From the NCBI GenBank assembly GCA_022749815.1, contig JAKIWV010000001.1:310001-374000 (forward strand): DNA of 64,000 nucleotides. The letters are read 5' to 3'. The notes beneath the pieces are model-generated. The model worked only from the letters and a program-made list of their open reading frames with translations. It ran no database searches and was not told the origin of the DNA. The position numbers and the translations under genes were made by a program. This DNA comes from Thermoplasmata archaeon. Lineage in GTDB: Archaea; Thermoplasmatota; Thermoplasmata; Lutacidiplasmatales; UBA184. Shown piece by piece: positions 33,149-40,962 of the stretch. Numbering within the stretch: position 1 is the stretch's first letter; every line of letters starts with the position of its first letter.

Positions 33149-33229
33149 TTAGAGTCTTTGGCAATTCGAAGTCTTATTGTAGGGTCAATTATATGACCTC
33201 GACTGCCATAATCGAATCTGGTCTGGACT

Positions 33230-33424
33230 ATGGGGCGAGTGTTCGAGTCGAAGGTGGTCCGATCCGTCAAGAAGTCGCCATCGCTTCGGACAACTGTTCC
33301 AGAAGCGATCTCGACTGTGCTCGGTCTTGAGGCCGGTGACACGCTGCTCTGGGAGTTCGACCTGGGTGCCGCATCCGTCAAAGTCTCCCGCAAGAGCGGG
33401 AAGAAGGCACCAAGCCGAAGCTGA
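33230..33424 (+). CDS. AbrB/SpoVT-like small DNA-binding protein
   Basis: A 64-residue AbrB-type protein: RSVKKSPSLRTTVPEAISTV, LGLEAGDTLLWEFDLGAASV and a basic tail. It aligns with the product of 27559-27786 (S-RTT-PE, L-W--DL). TATA-like TCAATTATATG at 33185-33195 lies about 40 nt before ATG 33230. Each AbrB-like gene is divergent from a SWIM-transposase, so a role in controlling transposition or binding element DNA is plausible. Confidence 0.72.
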   Translation: MGRVFESKVVRSVKKSPSLRTTVPEAISTVLGLEAGDTLLWEFDLGAASVKVSRKSGKKAPSRS

Positions 33425-33648
33425 CGGGTCCGTACCGACGTTCGGAGATCGCACGGAGGGGGATCGACCCAACCCCCTTCCGAAGAGCCGGCTAGGCCAC
33501 GGCTATTCGTAGATCGGCGTCGCAAGCATCCCACCTCCACCCGTGGTGACCCGCTCGCGACACATGATTCTACGAAACGAGGTTTAGCTCTTAAAGCCAA
33601 TTTACTGGAGGCAATAATCTTAAGTCTTAGACCTAATACCTTAGACCC

Positions 33649-33978
33649 ATGCGTTCGACCTTAAGCCCGAAGGTTGCTGCCCCCGAACCGATGCCCCACG
33701 GCCGCGAGCCCGAACTAACAGTCGACCGTGTGATCCCCAAGAAACATCGGGCCGAGGTCTTGAGGGCTCTCGCTCGGGCGCCCGCCGGACTTCCCCATCA
33801 CACAATCCAGTACGATGTCGTGCGGGGATCCTCGGCGAGCACGATTCTCAACGAGTTCGTCAAGCTCGGGCTTGCTGAGTGGCACGACGACCTCTACTTC
33901 GCAACTGCCAAGGGAAAGGACACGATTACAGCCTACGACAAGTTCCGCGCAGTCGCGGTAGGTTCCAATGGAAACTGA
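33649..33978 (+). CDS. Small winged-helix-like protein
   Basis: The 109-residue product has a helical core, KKHRAEVLRALARAPAGLPH..STILNEFVKLGLAEWHDDLYF, that looks like a winged helix with the wing DDLYFATAKGKD. ATG 33649 is preceded by ATAATCTTAAG at 33615-33625, about 27 nt upstream, so the mRNA may be leaderless. It lies 102 nt before the DNA methyltransferase on the same strand and could be a control protein for the restriction-modification genes. Confidence 0.6.
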   Translation: MRSTLSPKVAAPEPMPHGREPELTVDRVIPKKHRAEVLRALARAPAGLPHHTIQYDVVRGSSASTILNEFVKLGLAEWHDDLYFATAKGKDTITAYDKFRAVAVGSNGN

Positions 33979-34080
33979 GGGGTGGGGGTCTGGCGACGGG
34001 CACCTTCTGTTTCATCCCCTTACGCGCACCCCGAAGACCCCCGTTGCTGCTCGTCCGCTGATGAATGTAGGGAGAGGCTA

Positions 34081-35514
34081 GTGTCTGCAATAGCCCAGGT
34101 CAAGGCCCCTGTTGGGCAGGCACCCGGTGGCCGTGAAACGACCTCCCCTGTCCAGGCATTGGGCGAGACGGTCGCCCAGAGACTGTTCCCCGGCCATCTC
34201 GAACTTGTCCCCGGATTAAATGAGGTCTACGAACTCGAACTCGCCCTCTGTGAGAGCCGGATTCTTACGGATTCGGAGATTGTGCGCCACGGAGCATATT
34301 TCGCCAGCGTCGGCGAAACGCCGACGAACCATTATCTGATGTGCCGAGGAGAGCCCCTCCGTGTCGCCGACCATTCCTCGTCTCGACTTCGCTCGTTCTT
34401 CCAGGAAAACCAGTTCAAGACCGGCTACGGCACTCACGGCTTGTTTCCGTACCGGGGCAAGTTCCACCCTCAAATGACCAAGGCCTTGCTCAACATCATG
34501 GGTCTCAAGCCGGGAGAGACAGTCCTCGATCCGATGATGGGGTCGGGGACGGTTCTGATTGAGGCTCGGCTGATGGGGATACACTCGACCGGCGTGGACG
34601 CAAGTCCGTTCTGCGTCTTCATGGCTAAGGTAAAGTCCGAGGCCATCACACTCTCGCTCGCACCCCTCCGGGCCGCTCTTGAGGCCAGTGAACAGGTATT
34701 CCAGTTCTTCAGCTCACGATCCCCAGACGATGGAGGATCGAAGTCTCCGGCCACCGCCACAGGTAACGTGTCCGATCTCCGCAAGTGGTCAGATGAACCG
34801 GGGGGTAGGCCTCGGAAAGAGCATTGGACCGTGGTCGACTTGCCGGATGGATTGGAGGCCGGCCCGGTGCGTGATTTCTTGCTGCTCGCTTATCTCGACA
34901 GCGCCGGCTACGCCGAGCGGAGCCAACGAAAATCGCACTTGGTTCAGTTCAAGTCGATCCTAGAAAGGTACGTATTCTCCGTCGAGAAGATCCAAAGGGT
35001 CCTCTCGGGTGTTGAAGGCGACCTGGGCACAACTACTCCCACTCTCGGCGACGCCCGCAAGCTGCGGATGCATGATGAGTGCGTGGACGGAATCCTCTTC
35101 TCCCCGCCCTACAGCTTCGCGCTCGATTACGTCTCGAACGACGCCCTCCATCTGAGGTATCTCGGTATCGACGTAGACGAATTGAGATCCAACATGGTCG
35201 GCCTGATCGGGCAGACACCGCGCGAGAGGGTCGAGAACTACAGACGAGACATGGAATCCGTGTTGGGGGAGTGCAACCGTGTTCTGCGGGCCGGAAGACT
35301 CTGCACCATCGTCGTCGGGACCAACAACAACCAAATCGGTAAGGCCCTGGATCTCCCTCCCGAGAAGGTCCAAGGGACTGACGAATTCCTAACGGAGGCC
35401 GGTCAGCGGCAGGGGCTGAAGCTCGTCCGTACCTTCACTCGTCAGATTACCGGCATGGCGAACACTATGCGAACCGAGTCTATCCTAGTGTTTCAGAAGA
35501 TCCCGGACGCCTAA
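34081..35514 (+). CDS. DNA methyltransferase (N4-cytosine/N6-adenine type), R-M system
   Basis: This 477-residue protein has the SAM-binding motif DPMMGSGT at residues 150-157, preceded by HGLFPYRGKFHPQM, and the catalytic SPPY at about residues 341-344 (FSPPYSFALDYV). SPPY is typical of N4-cytosine methyltransferases but also occurs in N6-adenine enzymes. GTG 34081 is chosen over ATG 33982 because GGGAGAGG lies just upstream and the extra N-terminus is low complexity. It converges with a BamHI-like endonuclease gene, ending with a 4-bp overlap, and would protect the host from it. Confidence 0.85.
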   Translation: MSAIAQVKAPVGQAPGGRETTSPVQALGETVAQRLFPGHLELVPGLNEVYELELALCESRILTDSEIVRHGAYFASVGETPTNHYLMCRGEPLRVADHSSSRLRSFFQENQFKTGYGTHGLFPYRGKFHPQMTKALLNIMGLKPGETVLDPMMGSGTVLIEARLMGIHSTGVDASPFCVFMAKVKSEAITLSLAPLRAALEASEQVFQFFSSRSPDDGGSKSPATATGNVSDLRKWSDEPGGRPRKEHWTVVDLPDGLEAGPVRDFLLLAYLDSAGYAERSQRKSHLVQFKSILERYVFSVEKIQRVLSGVEGDLGTTTPTLGDARKLRMHDECVDGILFSPPYSFALDYVSNDALHLRYLGIDVDELRSNMVGLIGQTPRERVENYRRDMESVLGECNRVLRAGRLCTIVVGTNNNQIGKALDLPPEKVQGTDEFLTEAGQRQGLKLVRTFTRQITGMANTMRTESILVFQKIPDA

Positions 35515-36122
35515 CGCAGCGCCCTTCCATCGGTCCCCTTGGCGATGTGTGGGACCGCCTCGCTCAGGCTATCGTGCTCGACTACGAACATCGCGAGGAG
35601 ACCTGATTCAATTCCCTCCGCGCGTCGCCACAGCGGTAGATACGGTTTCAGTTCGTCGAAATTGCCAATTCTGTCGGTCAGATGTTGATACATCTTACGA
35701 CTTGGGAGTACTAGGATTCCAGCAGCCATTAGCCGATAAATCAACGCGAGCACCATCTTGTTCATCGATCGATGGCTCGAAGAGACGTTACCTGTCTCCC
35801 ACTCCACACAGAACACCTTTCCATTGATTCTGTGGGTGGCATCGAAGTCTCCGGGCGAGATCTCTAGGTAGGGGTCGAAAGGAATTTCGCGTCCCCAGTC
35901 TAAGTCAGCGAGTCGCTCCAGAAACATCTCTTTGATCGGGACTACGCCATTCTCGTGCCTGGAGTTCGGGCCATTTCCTGCGAAGAGGCTGAAGCTACCG
36001 GACCCGACCGGCCAGTCCACCTGCCGAATGGCCAACTCGATTTCCTGCTCCGCTTGCTTCCATTCTACCGAATCCGAAATCCCCCCCAGATCGATCAGGA
36101 TCTCCTTGCCGACGAGCTTCAT
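35511..36122 (-). CDS. Type II restriction endonuclease, BamHI/BglII-like
   Basis: A 203-residue protein with the BamHI-type core: GDFDATHRI (D94) followed by VEWETGNVSSSHRSMNK (E107, E109). That is the D...ExE arrangement plus the SSSHRS segment of BamHI-like enzymes, in which Glu replaces the usual PD-(D/E)xK lysine. BamHI cuts G^GATCC; the target here is unknown. It converges with the methyltransferase gene with a 4-bp overlap. Length matches the family (about 210). ATG 36122. Confidence 0.8.
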   Translation of the reverse strand: MKLVGKEILIDLGGISDSVEWKQAEQEIELAIRQVDWPVGSGSFSLFAGNGPNSRHENGVVPIKEMFLERLADLDWGREIPFDPYLEISPGDFDATHRINGKVFCVEWETGNVSSSHRSMNKMVLALIYRLMAAGILVLPSRKMYQHLTDRIGNFDELKPYLPLWRRAEGIESGLLAMFVVEHDSLSEAVPHIAKGTDGRALR

Positions 36123-36293
36123 CTTCTCGCAGCTCTCGGCGTAGCTCTCTGCCCCCAGGGACTGGGAGTTGGGTCCGAGGATGTATACCTCCCGTTGATC
36201 CGCGTCCTCCTACGTGTCGCCCGCTGCCTCTCGGCCAGAGAGGTCGCCCGTTACTGCCCGATCTGAACGGGCCAGGTCCTCGACAAGCGGAGC

Positions 36294-37631
36294 TTAGGTC
36301 CCCCGGGAATCGAGATCATTGAGGCTCTGCACCGCCTCGCTACTACCGCTGTCGGCTAGACGGGTGAGCAGGAGCCGATGGGCTTCAGTAGCCCCCCGCT
36401 CGCCGCCGAATGCCTTGATTGGGGACTTGTCCCGAGTCCAATCGAATCCAGCGAGCGGTCCCACGAGCTCCTTCACTCGCTCTTTCGTGGGTGTCTTCCC
36501 CTGTGGCAGAGCCCACTTGAACACGTCCGCCGCGAGACCGTTGAGGGCATACACCGCGAGAGTCCGAAGCAGCAGGTGACGAGCTGTGTCTTGGAAAGCA
36601 TCGGGAAACAGGTAACGGAGAACGGTCCAGTATTCTCGGAGATACTTCAGCTCCTTCTCGTGCTGGGACTCACGGAACTTTTCGTCTCGCTGCTCCGTCT
36701 CTTTGTCGAAGAACTCTGGGATATCGAAGAGGTCCCTCAGCGACGTTACGAATGAACTGAGGCGCACACGCCGCGCCATCCCAGGGGACGCAGCCGCCTC
36801 GGCGATCAGGCCCTTCAGCGGGGACTCGTGACGGTTTAGATCTTCCACCAACCGAGTTGCATACGGGCGCCATTCCTCTTCTTCTATCGCCGGGATTCCA
36901 CGTATGCCGGAGAACCAAATGCGGTAAGCTAGCTGATCCCTCAGTGAGGGATTCAACCCCTTCTGGGTCTTGTTCAGAATGAAGAAAATAACTCGCTCGG
37001 CTTCATCCTGAGTCAACGATTGATTCTTGAAGTGGGCAGCCCTCTTTCCCTCGGCGGCCTTGATCGCGCCGGAGATGTCGACTGCCGTGATTGGGATCGG
37101 AGAATCGAGGATGTGTCGCATGAACTCTCGTCGTTCACGGGCCGGTTCCTCGACAACCGGATCCAAGCGCGCGCGGGATTCGAGAACGCTCAGCTCATCT
37201 GCAATAAGCTGGAAGCCTGCAACTCGGTGCTGACCGTCAATCACGCGAATCGATTTCTGGACCCGGGGAACCGAAAGTGTACCGAAGTCCTGCCCGTCGG
37301 TGTGCGCAAAGATAGACTCGGCCCCTACCCCAACGAGCAACGCCGGAATTACAGAAATGGGGCACCGCTCCAGGTACGCCTGCACATCTCTGGCCTTCTT
37401 CTCGAATAACTTCCGCTGGTACCAATCGAGTTCCTCGGCGCTGAACTGCTTAACATCGTAGACCGCCAGCAGGTCGGATGGTTTGATCTTCCCTGAGTAG
37501 ACGGGGATGCCCTTGACATCGGAAAGCACAGCGGGAACACGAATTTTCCTTCCGCCCACGCGGTGAGTTCTCCTTGCATGGCCCGCTGCCGGCTCGTCTT
37601 CGGAAACCGTATCCACTACCCCTGCGGTCAT
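36294..37631 (-). CDS. DGQHR-domain protein (DndB-like)
   Basis: The 445-residue product carries IRVIDGQHRVAGFQLIADEL with DGQHR at residues 132-136, the signature shared with DndB (phosphorothioate DNA modification) and DpdB (deazaguanine-DNA systems). VPAVLSDVKGIPVYSGKIKP at the N-terminus and FFILNKTQKGLNPS after the motif also fit. These proteins are ParB/sulfiredoxin-fold regulators or nucleotide-binding components; some hydrolyse ATP. No Dnd or Dpd partners are recognised nearby, so its pathway is open. Upstream, on the other strand, lie the tRNA, zinc-ribbon and radical SAM genes. Confidence 0.85.
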   Translation of the reverse strand: MTAGVVDTVSEDEPAAGHARRTHRVGGRKIRVPAVLSDVKGIPVYSGKIKPSDLLAVYDVKQFSAEELDWYQRKLFEKKARDVQAYLERCPISVIPALLVGVGAESIFAHTDGQDFGTLSVPRVQKSIRVIDGQHRVAGFQLIADELSVLESRARLDPVVEEPARERREFMRHILDSPIPITAVDISGAIKAAEGKRAAHFKNQSLTQDEAERVIFFILNKTQKGLNPSLRDQLAYRIWFSGIRGIPAIEEEEWRPYATRLVEDLNRHESPLKGLIAEAAASPGMARRVRLSSFVTSLRDLFDIPEFFDKETEQRDEKFRESQHEKELKYLREYWTVLRYLFPDAFQDTARHLLLRTLAVYALNGLAADVFKWALPQGKTPTKERVKELVGPLAGFDWTRDKSPIKAFGGERGATEAHRLLLTRLADSGSSEAVQSLNDLDSRGT

Positions 37632-37700
37632 CGGTTCTCCTCTCCCCCATTACGCGACGGGTTATTAAGTCGCATCCTGCTGCGAGGCGTAACTTAGAGC

Positions 37701-37710
37701 ATCTTTATGA
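37701..37710 (+). promoter_or_regulatory. TATA-like box for the class II tRNA
   Basis: ATCTTTATGA at 37701-37710 lies about 28 nt upstream of the first tRNA nucleotide (37734), the normal archaeal TATA-to-start spacing. Supports expression of the tRNA. Confidence 0.5.
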
Positions 37711-37733
37711 GGGAGTGGGGATCTCGAAAGAAT

Positions 37734-37816
37734 GGGGCCGTAGGGAATTGGAAAAACCCACCCGTCTTCCAAACGGGTCCAGCAGTGGTTTGGGCGTTAG
37801 ATTCGCCCCGGCCCCA
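37734..37816 (+). tRNA. Class II tRNA with UCC (Gly) anticodon
   Basis: The 83-nt sequence folds fully: acceptor GGGGCCG/CGGCCCC (7 bp), 3-bp D-stem GGG/CCC, anticodon stem CCCGT/ACGGG with loop CTTCCAA (anticodon UCC), T-stem GGGCG/CGCCC and discriminator A. The variable region is 14 nt (37778-37791) with a CCA-GCAG-TGG hairpin, and the 3-bp D-stem is also a class II trait. Class II tRNAs normally serve Leu or Ser, while the anticodon loop is that of tRNA-Gly. The T-loop is TTAGATT, lacking the usual C56. No CCA encoded. Located in the integrated element. Confidence 0.85.
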
Positions 37817-37869
37817 TCCTCATCCGACGCACAGCTTCGGAAACGATAAGGGTTTCGGGACCCGCTGAG

Positions 37870-37900
37870 GTAGAAGTAGAAGAAGAAGTAGAAGTAGTAG
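37870..37900 (+). repeat. Purine-rich triplet repeat
   Basis: A run of GTA/GAA triplets (GTAGAAGTAGAAGAAGAAG and onward) between the class II tRNA and the zinc-ribbon gene. It may be a slippage-prone spacer; no coding frame uses it. Confidence 0.5.
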
Positions 37901-37937
37901 TCAGTCCCTCGACCGGTTTGTGCCGAGAGCCGGATCA

Positions 37938-38075
37938 GTGCCTAAGCCCGGCCCCAAGGTTACGTGTCCGAAATGTCAGCACAGTTGGAGGCGTCGACCA
38001 GGCGCGCTGGCTCGGGTAAAGTGCCCAAATTGTGGAAAAAACTTCCAGCTCCCTCTTAGGGAGACGCCCTCGTGA
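37938..38075 (+). CDS. 45-residue zinc-ribbon protein
   Basis: GTG 37938 to TGA 38073-38075 encodes a mini-protein with VTCPKCQHSW and VKCPNCGKNFQLP, two CxxC knuckles 20 residues apart, enough for one zinc ribbon. It is flanked by basic residues. It ends 55 nt before the radical SAM start on the same strand and may be co-transcribed with it. Confidence 0.65.
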   Translation: MPKPGPKVTCPKCQHSWRRRPGALARVKCPNCGKNFQLPLRETPS

Positions 38076-38130
38076 GCGCCGAGATCTCTATTAGGCGGCG
38101 TCTCGTGCGCTGAGACGAGGAGGATGTGAA

Positions 38131-39297
38131 GTGCGCGTCCTCCTGGTCGAGCCGGACTACTACACGCGCTATCCTCCCCTCGGCCTCCTCAAGCTGGCCT
38201 CCTATCACCGTGCGAAGAACGACACAGTCGAATTGATCCGCGCACCTGCTGAACCAACGCAGCCACCCGATCGCATCTACGTAACATCGCTGTTCACGTA
38301 CGCCTGGCGGCCGGTGCATGAGGCAGTACGCTCCTACAAGGACCGATTTCCCCGGGCTGATGTCCGGCTAGGGGGGATCTACGCCTCTCTTCTACCAGAG
38401 CACGCTCGCCTGTCAGGAGCCGATCATGTCCAAGTTGGCCTCGTGCCAGAGGCGGAATCCCACATGCCCGCCTACGACCTCGTTCCGGAGTGGACGTCGA
38501 CGATCCTCTTCGCCTCCCGGGGGTGCATCCGCCGATGTGGGTTTTGTTCCGTCCCCAAACTCGAAGGCCGCCCGAGCGAACTTCGGTACGAGCTCGAACG
38601 GTTCATCTATCCGGGGCACAAGAAGGTCATACTCTGGGACAACAATATCCTCGGAAACCCGAACTGGAAACCGTTGTTTGACGACATAATCCGGCTCGGC
38701 ATCGAGGTGGACTTCAATCAGGGGCTCGACGCCCGCCTGTTGACCGACGAGGTTGCGGAGAGGATCTCGCACATGCGGATGTCGTCGATACGGCTCGCGT
38801 ACGATTACATTGGGATCCGGCCTGCTGTCCAAGCGGCGGTCTCCCGATTAAGAGAGCACGGAGCATCGACACGGAAGGTGATCGTTTACACGCTCTTCGA
38901 CTACGTCGACGACCCGGAGAATTTCTTCCACCGGGTCCGGGACCTCCTTAATTGGGGGGCGGTGTCCTACCCGATGCGCTTCGAGCCCCTCACGAGCTTG
39001 GCCAAGAATCAGTTCGTCAGCCCGCACTGGACCGCCGAGGCTCTAACCCGGGTGGCGAAGGCCCGCCGCGTGTTGGGGTTCGCGGGCGCGTTTCCTCCCT
39101 ACAAGGGGCTCGTGGAGAAGCTGAACGCCTCCGGGACGTTTGATGAAGCGTTCTCGCTCCGACCCGTGCAGAAGGAGCGGCAAGGAGTTCCACAAAACAC
39201 GCTATCGGAGATCTCTGAGGAAACTCTAGTCCCGATCACGTACCACGGATCGGGACGGCTGAGGAAGGTGAAGGATTGGCGGAAAATGCTCGCGTAA
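38131..39297 (+). CDS. Radical SAM enzyme with B12-binding-like N-terminus
   Basis: The 388-residue product starts at GTG 38131 behind GAGGAGG. Residues 1-110 (VLLVEPDYYTRYPPLGLLKL, RADVRLGGIYASLLPEHA) resemble a cobalamin-binding Rossmann domain but lack DxHxxG. The cluster motif GCIRRCGFCS gives C132, C136 and C139. A TIM-barrel half and a C-terminal region without recognised extra Cys clusters follow. Substrate unknown. It overlaps a small zinc-knuckle gene by 22 bp, and the two are probably translated together. Confidence 0.8.
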   Translation: MRVLLVEPDYYTRYPPLGLLKLASYHRAKNDTVELIRAPAEPTQPPDRIYVTSLFTYAWRPVHEAVRSYKDRFPRADVRLGGIYASLLPEHARLSGADHVQVGLVPEAESHMPAYDLVPEWTSTILFASRGCIRRCGFCSVPKLEGRPSELRYELERFIYPGHKKVILWDNNILGNPNWKPLFDDIIRLGIEVDFNQGLDARLLTDEVAERISHMRMSSIRLAYDYIGIRPAVQAAVSRLREHGASTRKVIVYTLFDYVDDPENFFHRVRDLLNWGAVSYPMRFEPLTSLAKNQFVSPHWTAEALTRVAKARRVLGFAGAFPPYKGLVEKLNASGTFDEAFSLRPVQKERQGVPQNTLSEISEETLVPITYHGSGRLRKVKDWRKMLA

Positions 39298-39533
39298 ACG
39301 ATCTGTTCCTCTGGCAGATCGGTTCCCAAGGCCCTCCGGCGACCTGCCTGTGCTGCGGTCGACGCTTCGATCAAGAGAACCGCCGTATCCGCGGTCCCTA
39401 TCTCACGAGCCCTTACATCTATGTCTGCCAGGAATGCTGGGCCCTGCCGTTCGTCTTCTACCCGGACAAGATCGAGATGATGCGGGCCGATGGGTACCTC
39501 CTGCCGGAACGGTCGAGTACCAAGCGGCGCTGA
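39276..39533 (+). CDS. Small two-CxxC zinc-binding protein
   Basis: An 85-residue product with TCLCCGRRF and YVCQECWALP (two CxxC pairs) around a basic segment. TTG 39276 with GAGGAAGG upstream overlaps the radical SAM end by 22 bp, suggesting coupling and a shared task, such as substrate delivery. No family recognised. Confidence 0.6.
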   Translation: MAENARVNDLFLWQIGSQGPPATCLCCGRRFDQENRRIRGPYLTSPYIYVCQECWALPFVFYPDKIEMMRADGYLLPERSSTKRR

Positions 39534-39557
39534 GCGCGCCGCAGGTGCGTCGATAGT

Positions 39558-40241
39558 CTACCGCTCGGTCGCTCGTTCGAACAACTCACGAGCCCCATGG
39601 AAGTCCTCAACGCCGTGAGAGTCCGCGTGTGACGAAGGTCCGCCGGGCCGAGTAATCTGTATCCTCAATGAGAGGTCCGTGAACGCGACCACGTCGCTTG
39701 CGGTATCTCCGATTCCGCACGAGAATGATGCCCCCTCGGAAAGGGCGGTTGAAACGTACCCTTTCTTTGTTTCTGCATCCATAGGAGGGCCGCATGTCCC
39801 GGTGAACCTCCCATCGCGTGTGTGGAGGGTCAACGCAGCCACGGAGTCGAAGGCGTAGCGCTCAAGGATCGGGGCCAGGGCAACATCGGGAGAGGCGGTG
39901 ATCAGGACCAACCTGGCACCAGTCCGTCTGCAGTGCTCGTAGAATCCGTCGAAGCCTTTACTGTAGTCAATTTTCTCAGATAGCGATAGGGCCACCTCGC
40001 GGACGACCGACTCCTCCAGCCCGCGCACGCAGCGTGCGTATTGCGCGCTCTGTCGACGAATAGCCTCGTCGTACGGGACCCCCGAATCACGCTTGAACAG
40101 CTTCTGGTTGGCACAATATGGCTCCCATTCCCCCATCAACTCCCTGGCGTGGAGCTCGTCCGCGAGCATGAGGCCCATGGACCCTCGAATCACCGTTCCG
40201 TCGAGGTCGAGCACAACCAGGGCGCTAGTGGGTCCAAGCAT
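39558..40241 (-). CDS. HAD-superfamily phosphatase (SerB-like, IB type)
   Basis: The 227-residue protein has all HAD motifs: ALVVLDLDGTVIRGS (nucleophile DxD), RLVLITASPDVAL (Thr), a Lys in AETKKGYV and GIGDTASDVVAF (acidic pair). The cap inserted after motif I is helical, as in phosphoserine phosphatase-like IB enzymes. ATG 40241 lies 17 nt inside the upstream membrane-protein gene, so the pair is coupled. Substrate unknown; the pairing with a four-helix membrane protein is unusual. Confidence 0.85.
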   Translation of the reverse strand: MLGPTSALVVLDLDGTVIRGSMGLMLADELHARELMGEWEPYCANQKLFKRDSGVPYDEAIRRQSAQYARCVRGLEESVVREVALSLSEKIDYSKGFDGFYEHCRRTGARLVLITASPDVALAPILERYAFDSVAALTLHTRDGRFTGTCGPPMDAETKKGYVSTALSEGASFSCGIGDTASDVVAFTDLSLRIQITRPGGPSSHADSHGVEDFHGARELFERATER

Positions 40242-40962
40242 GGTTGAATTCGCATTCGAAATTCTGTGGAGGGGGTAGGTGCTTGGCGAAATTCTGGGGG
40301 AACCCATCCTCGGCTTTGTCCGCCAGAATACTGTAGAGCCCAACGTGACCTGCCGTGAAAATGCCGACTAGGACAACCAACAACGCGATTACCGGGATCG
40401 ATGTGGAGATAGCTAACGCAAGGAACGCCCCACCGACCCCCAAGGCGCTGTTGATCCCACCTACTAAGACGATCTGCCAGAAGTACGGGCTCCGTGAACC
40501 CTCGTACATGGGTGGCTCCCATGCCGAAATCGGTAGAACGATGAACTTCCGGATGTTAGGGTTCCGCGAGTAGAAGTACCGACGGACTCCGTTGATCGTG
40601 CGTGCGTACAAAAGCATCTCACACCGGAGCCCAATCAACGAGATACATGCAGAAACGCCTAGCAGGCCTAGGACGAGAAATAGGCCCCCGAGTAGTCGCA
40701 AGTCATCGAATGCCGCGGGCGCGACATACAGCTTTGGAAGGATTTGGAGTATCAACGTCGACGCTGCGACCCCGGCGGCCATTAATGCGAGGTACGTTCG
40801 AAGGATCTCGTTCAGCTGGGTGTAGAGTGAGAAGAAGGACTGGGCGATCGTCGAGTATTCTTGCAGCATGAAGGCAGAGCCCTCATCGGTGACGGCGCCA
40901 GCCGCGGTGGCGCCTCCGGTCCCAGATCCGGGCGGACTACTGACCGAGGAGCCCACCATCAC
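40225..40962 (-). CDS. Four-TM membrane protein coupled to HAD phosphatase
   Basis: A 245-residue product with hydrophobic helices at LALMAAGVAASTLILQILP, GGLFLVLGLLGVSACISLIG, IVLVGGINSALGVGGAFLA and PVIALLVVLVGIFTAGHVG. Between helices 2 and 3 is a basic cytosolic loop (YARTINGVRRYFYSR). The N-terminal 30 residues are Gly/Ser-rich. The architecture resembles small membrane effector proteins but I cannot assign a family. Overlaps the HAD gene by 17 bp. Confidence 0.65.
   Translation of the reverse strand: MMVGSSVSSPPGSGTGGATAAGAVTDEGSAFMLQEYSTIAQSFFSLYTQLNEILRTYLALMAAGVAASTLILQILPKLYVAPAAFDDLRLLGGLFLVLGLLGVSACISLIGLRCEMLLYARTINGVRRYFYSRNPNIRKFIVLPISAWEPPMYEGSRSPYFWQIVLVGGINSALGVGGAFLALAISTSIPVIALLVVLVGIFTAGHVGLYSILADKAEDGFPQNFAKHLPPPQNFECEFNHAWTH

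Larger units (their letters stand above)
31819..33424. mobile_element. Second transposon-like unit: SWIM-transposase plus AbrB-like gene
   Basis: Transposase (minus, 31819-33105) and AbrB-like gene (plus, 33230-33424) are divergent, the same organisation as at 27.5-29.1 kb although the transposase catalytic domains are unrelated. I could not identify terminal inverted repeats, so the outer limits are set to the genes. It is nested in the integrated element. Confidence 0.55.

Noticed and set aside
33105-33600. N-terminal extension of the second transposase to 33600
   Set aside because: It would run through the AbrB-like gene on the other strand and lacks transposase-like residues; an RBS marks ATG 33105.
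37870-37900. GTA/GAA repeat as a CRISPR or VNTR array
   Set aside because: Only a short triplet run without spacers or larger repeat units.
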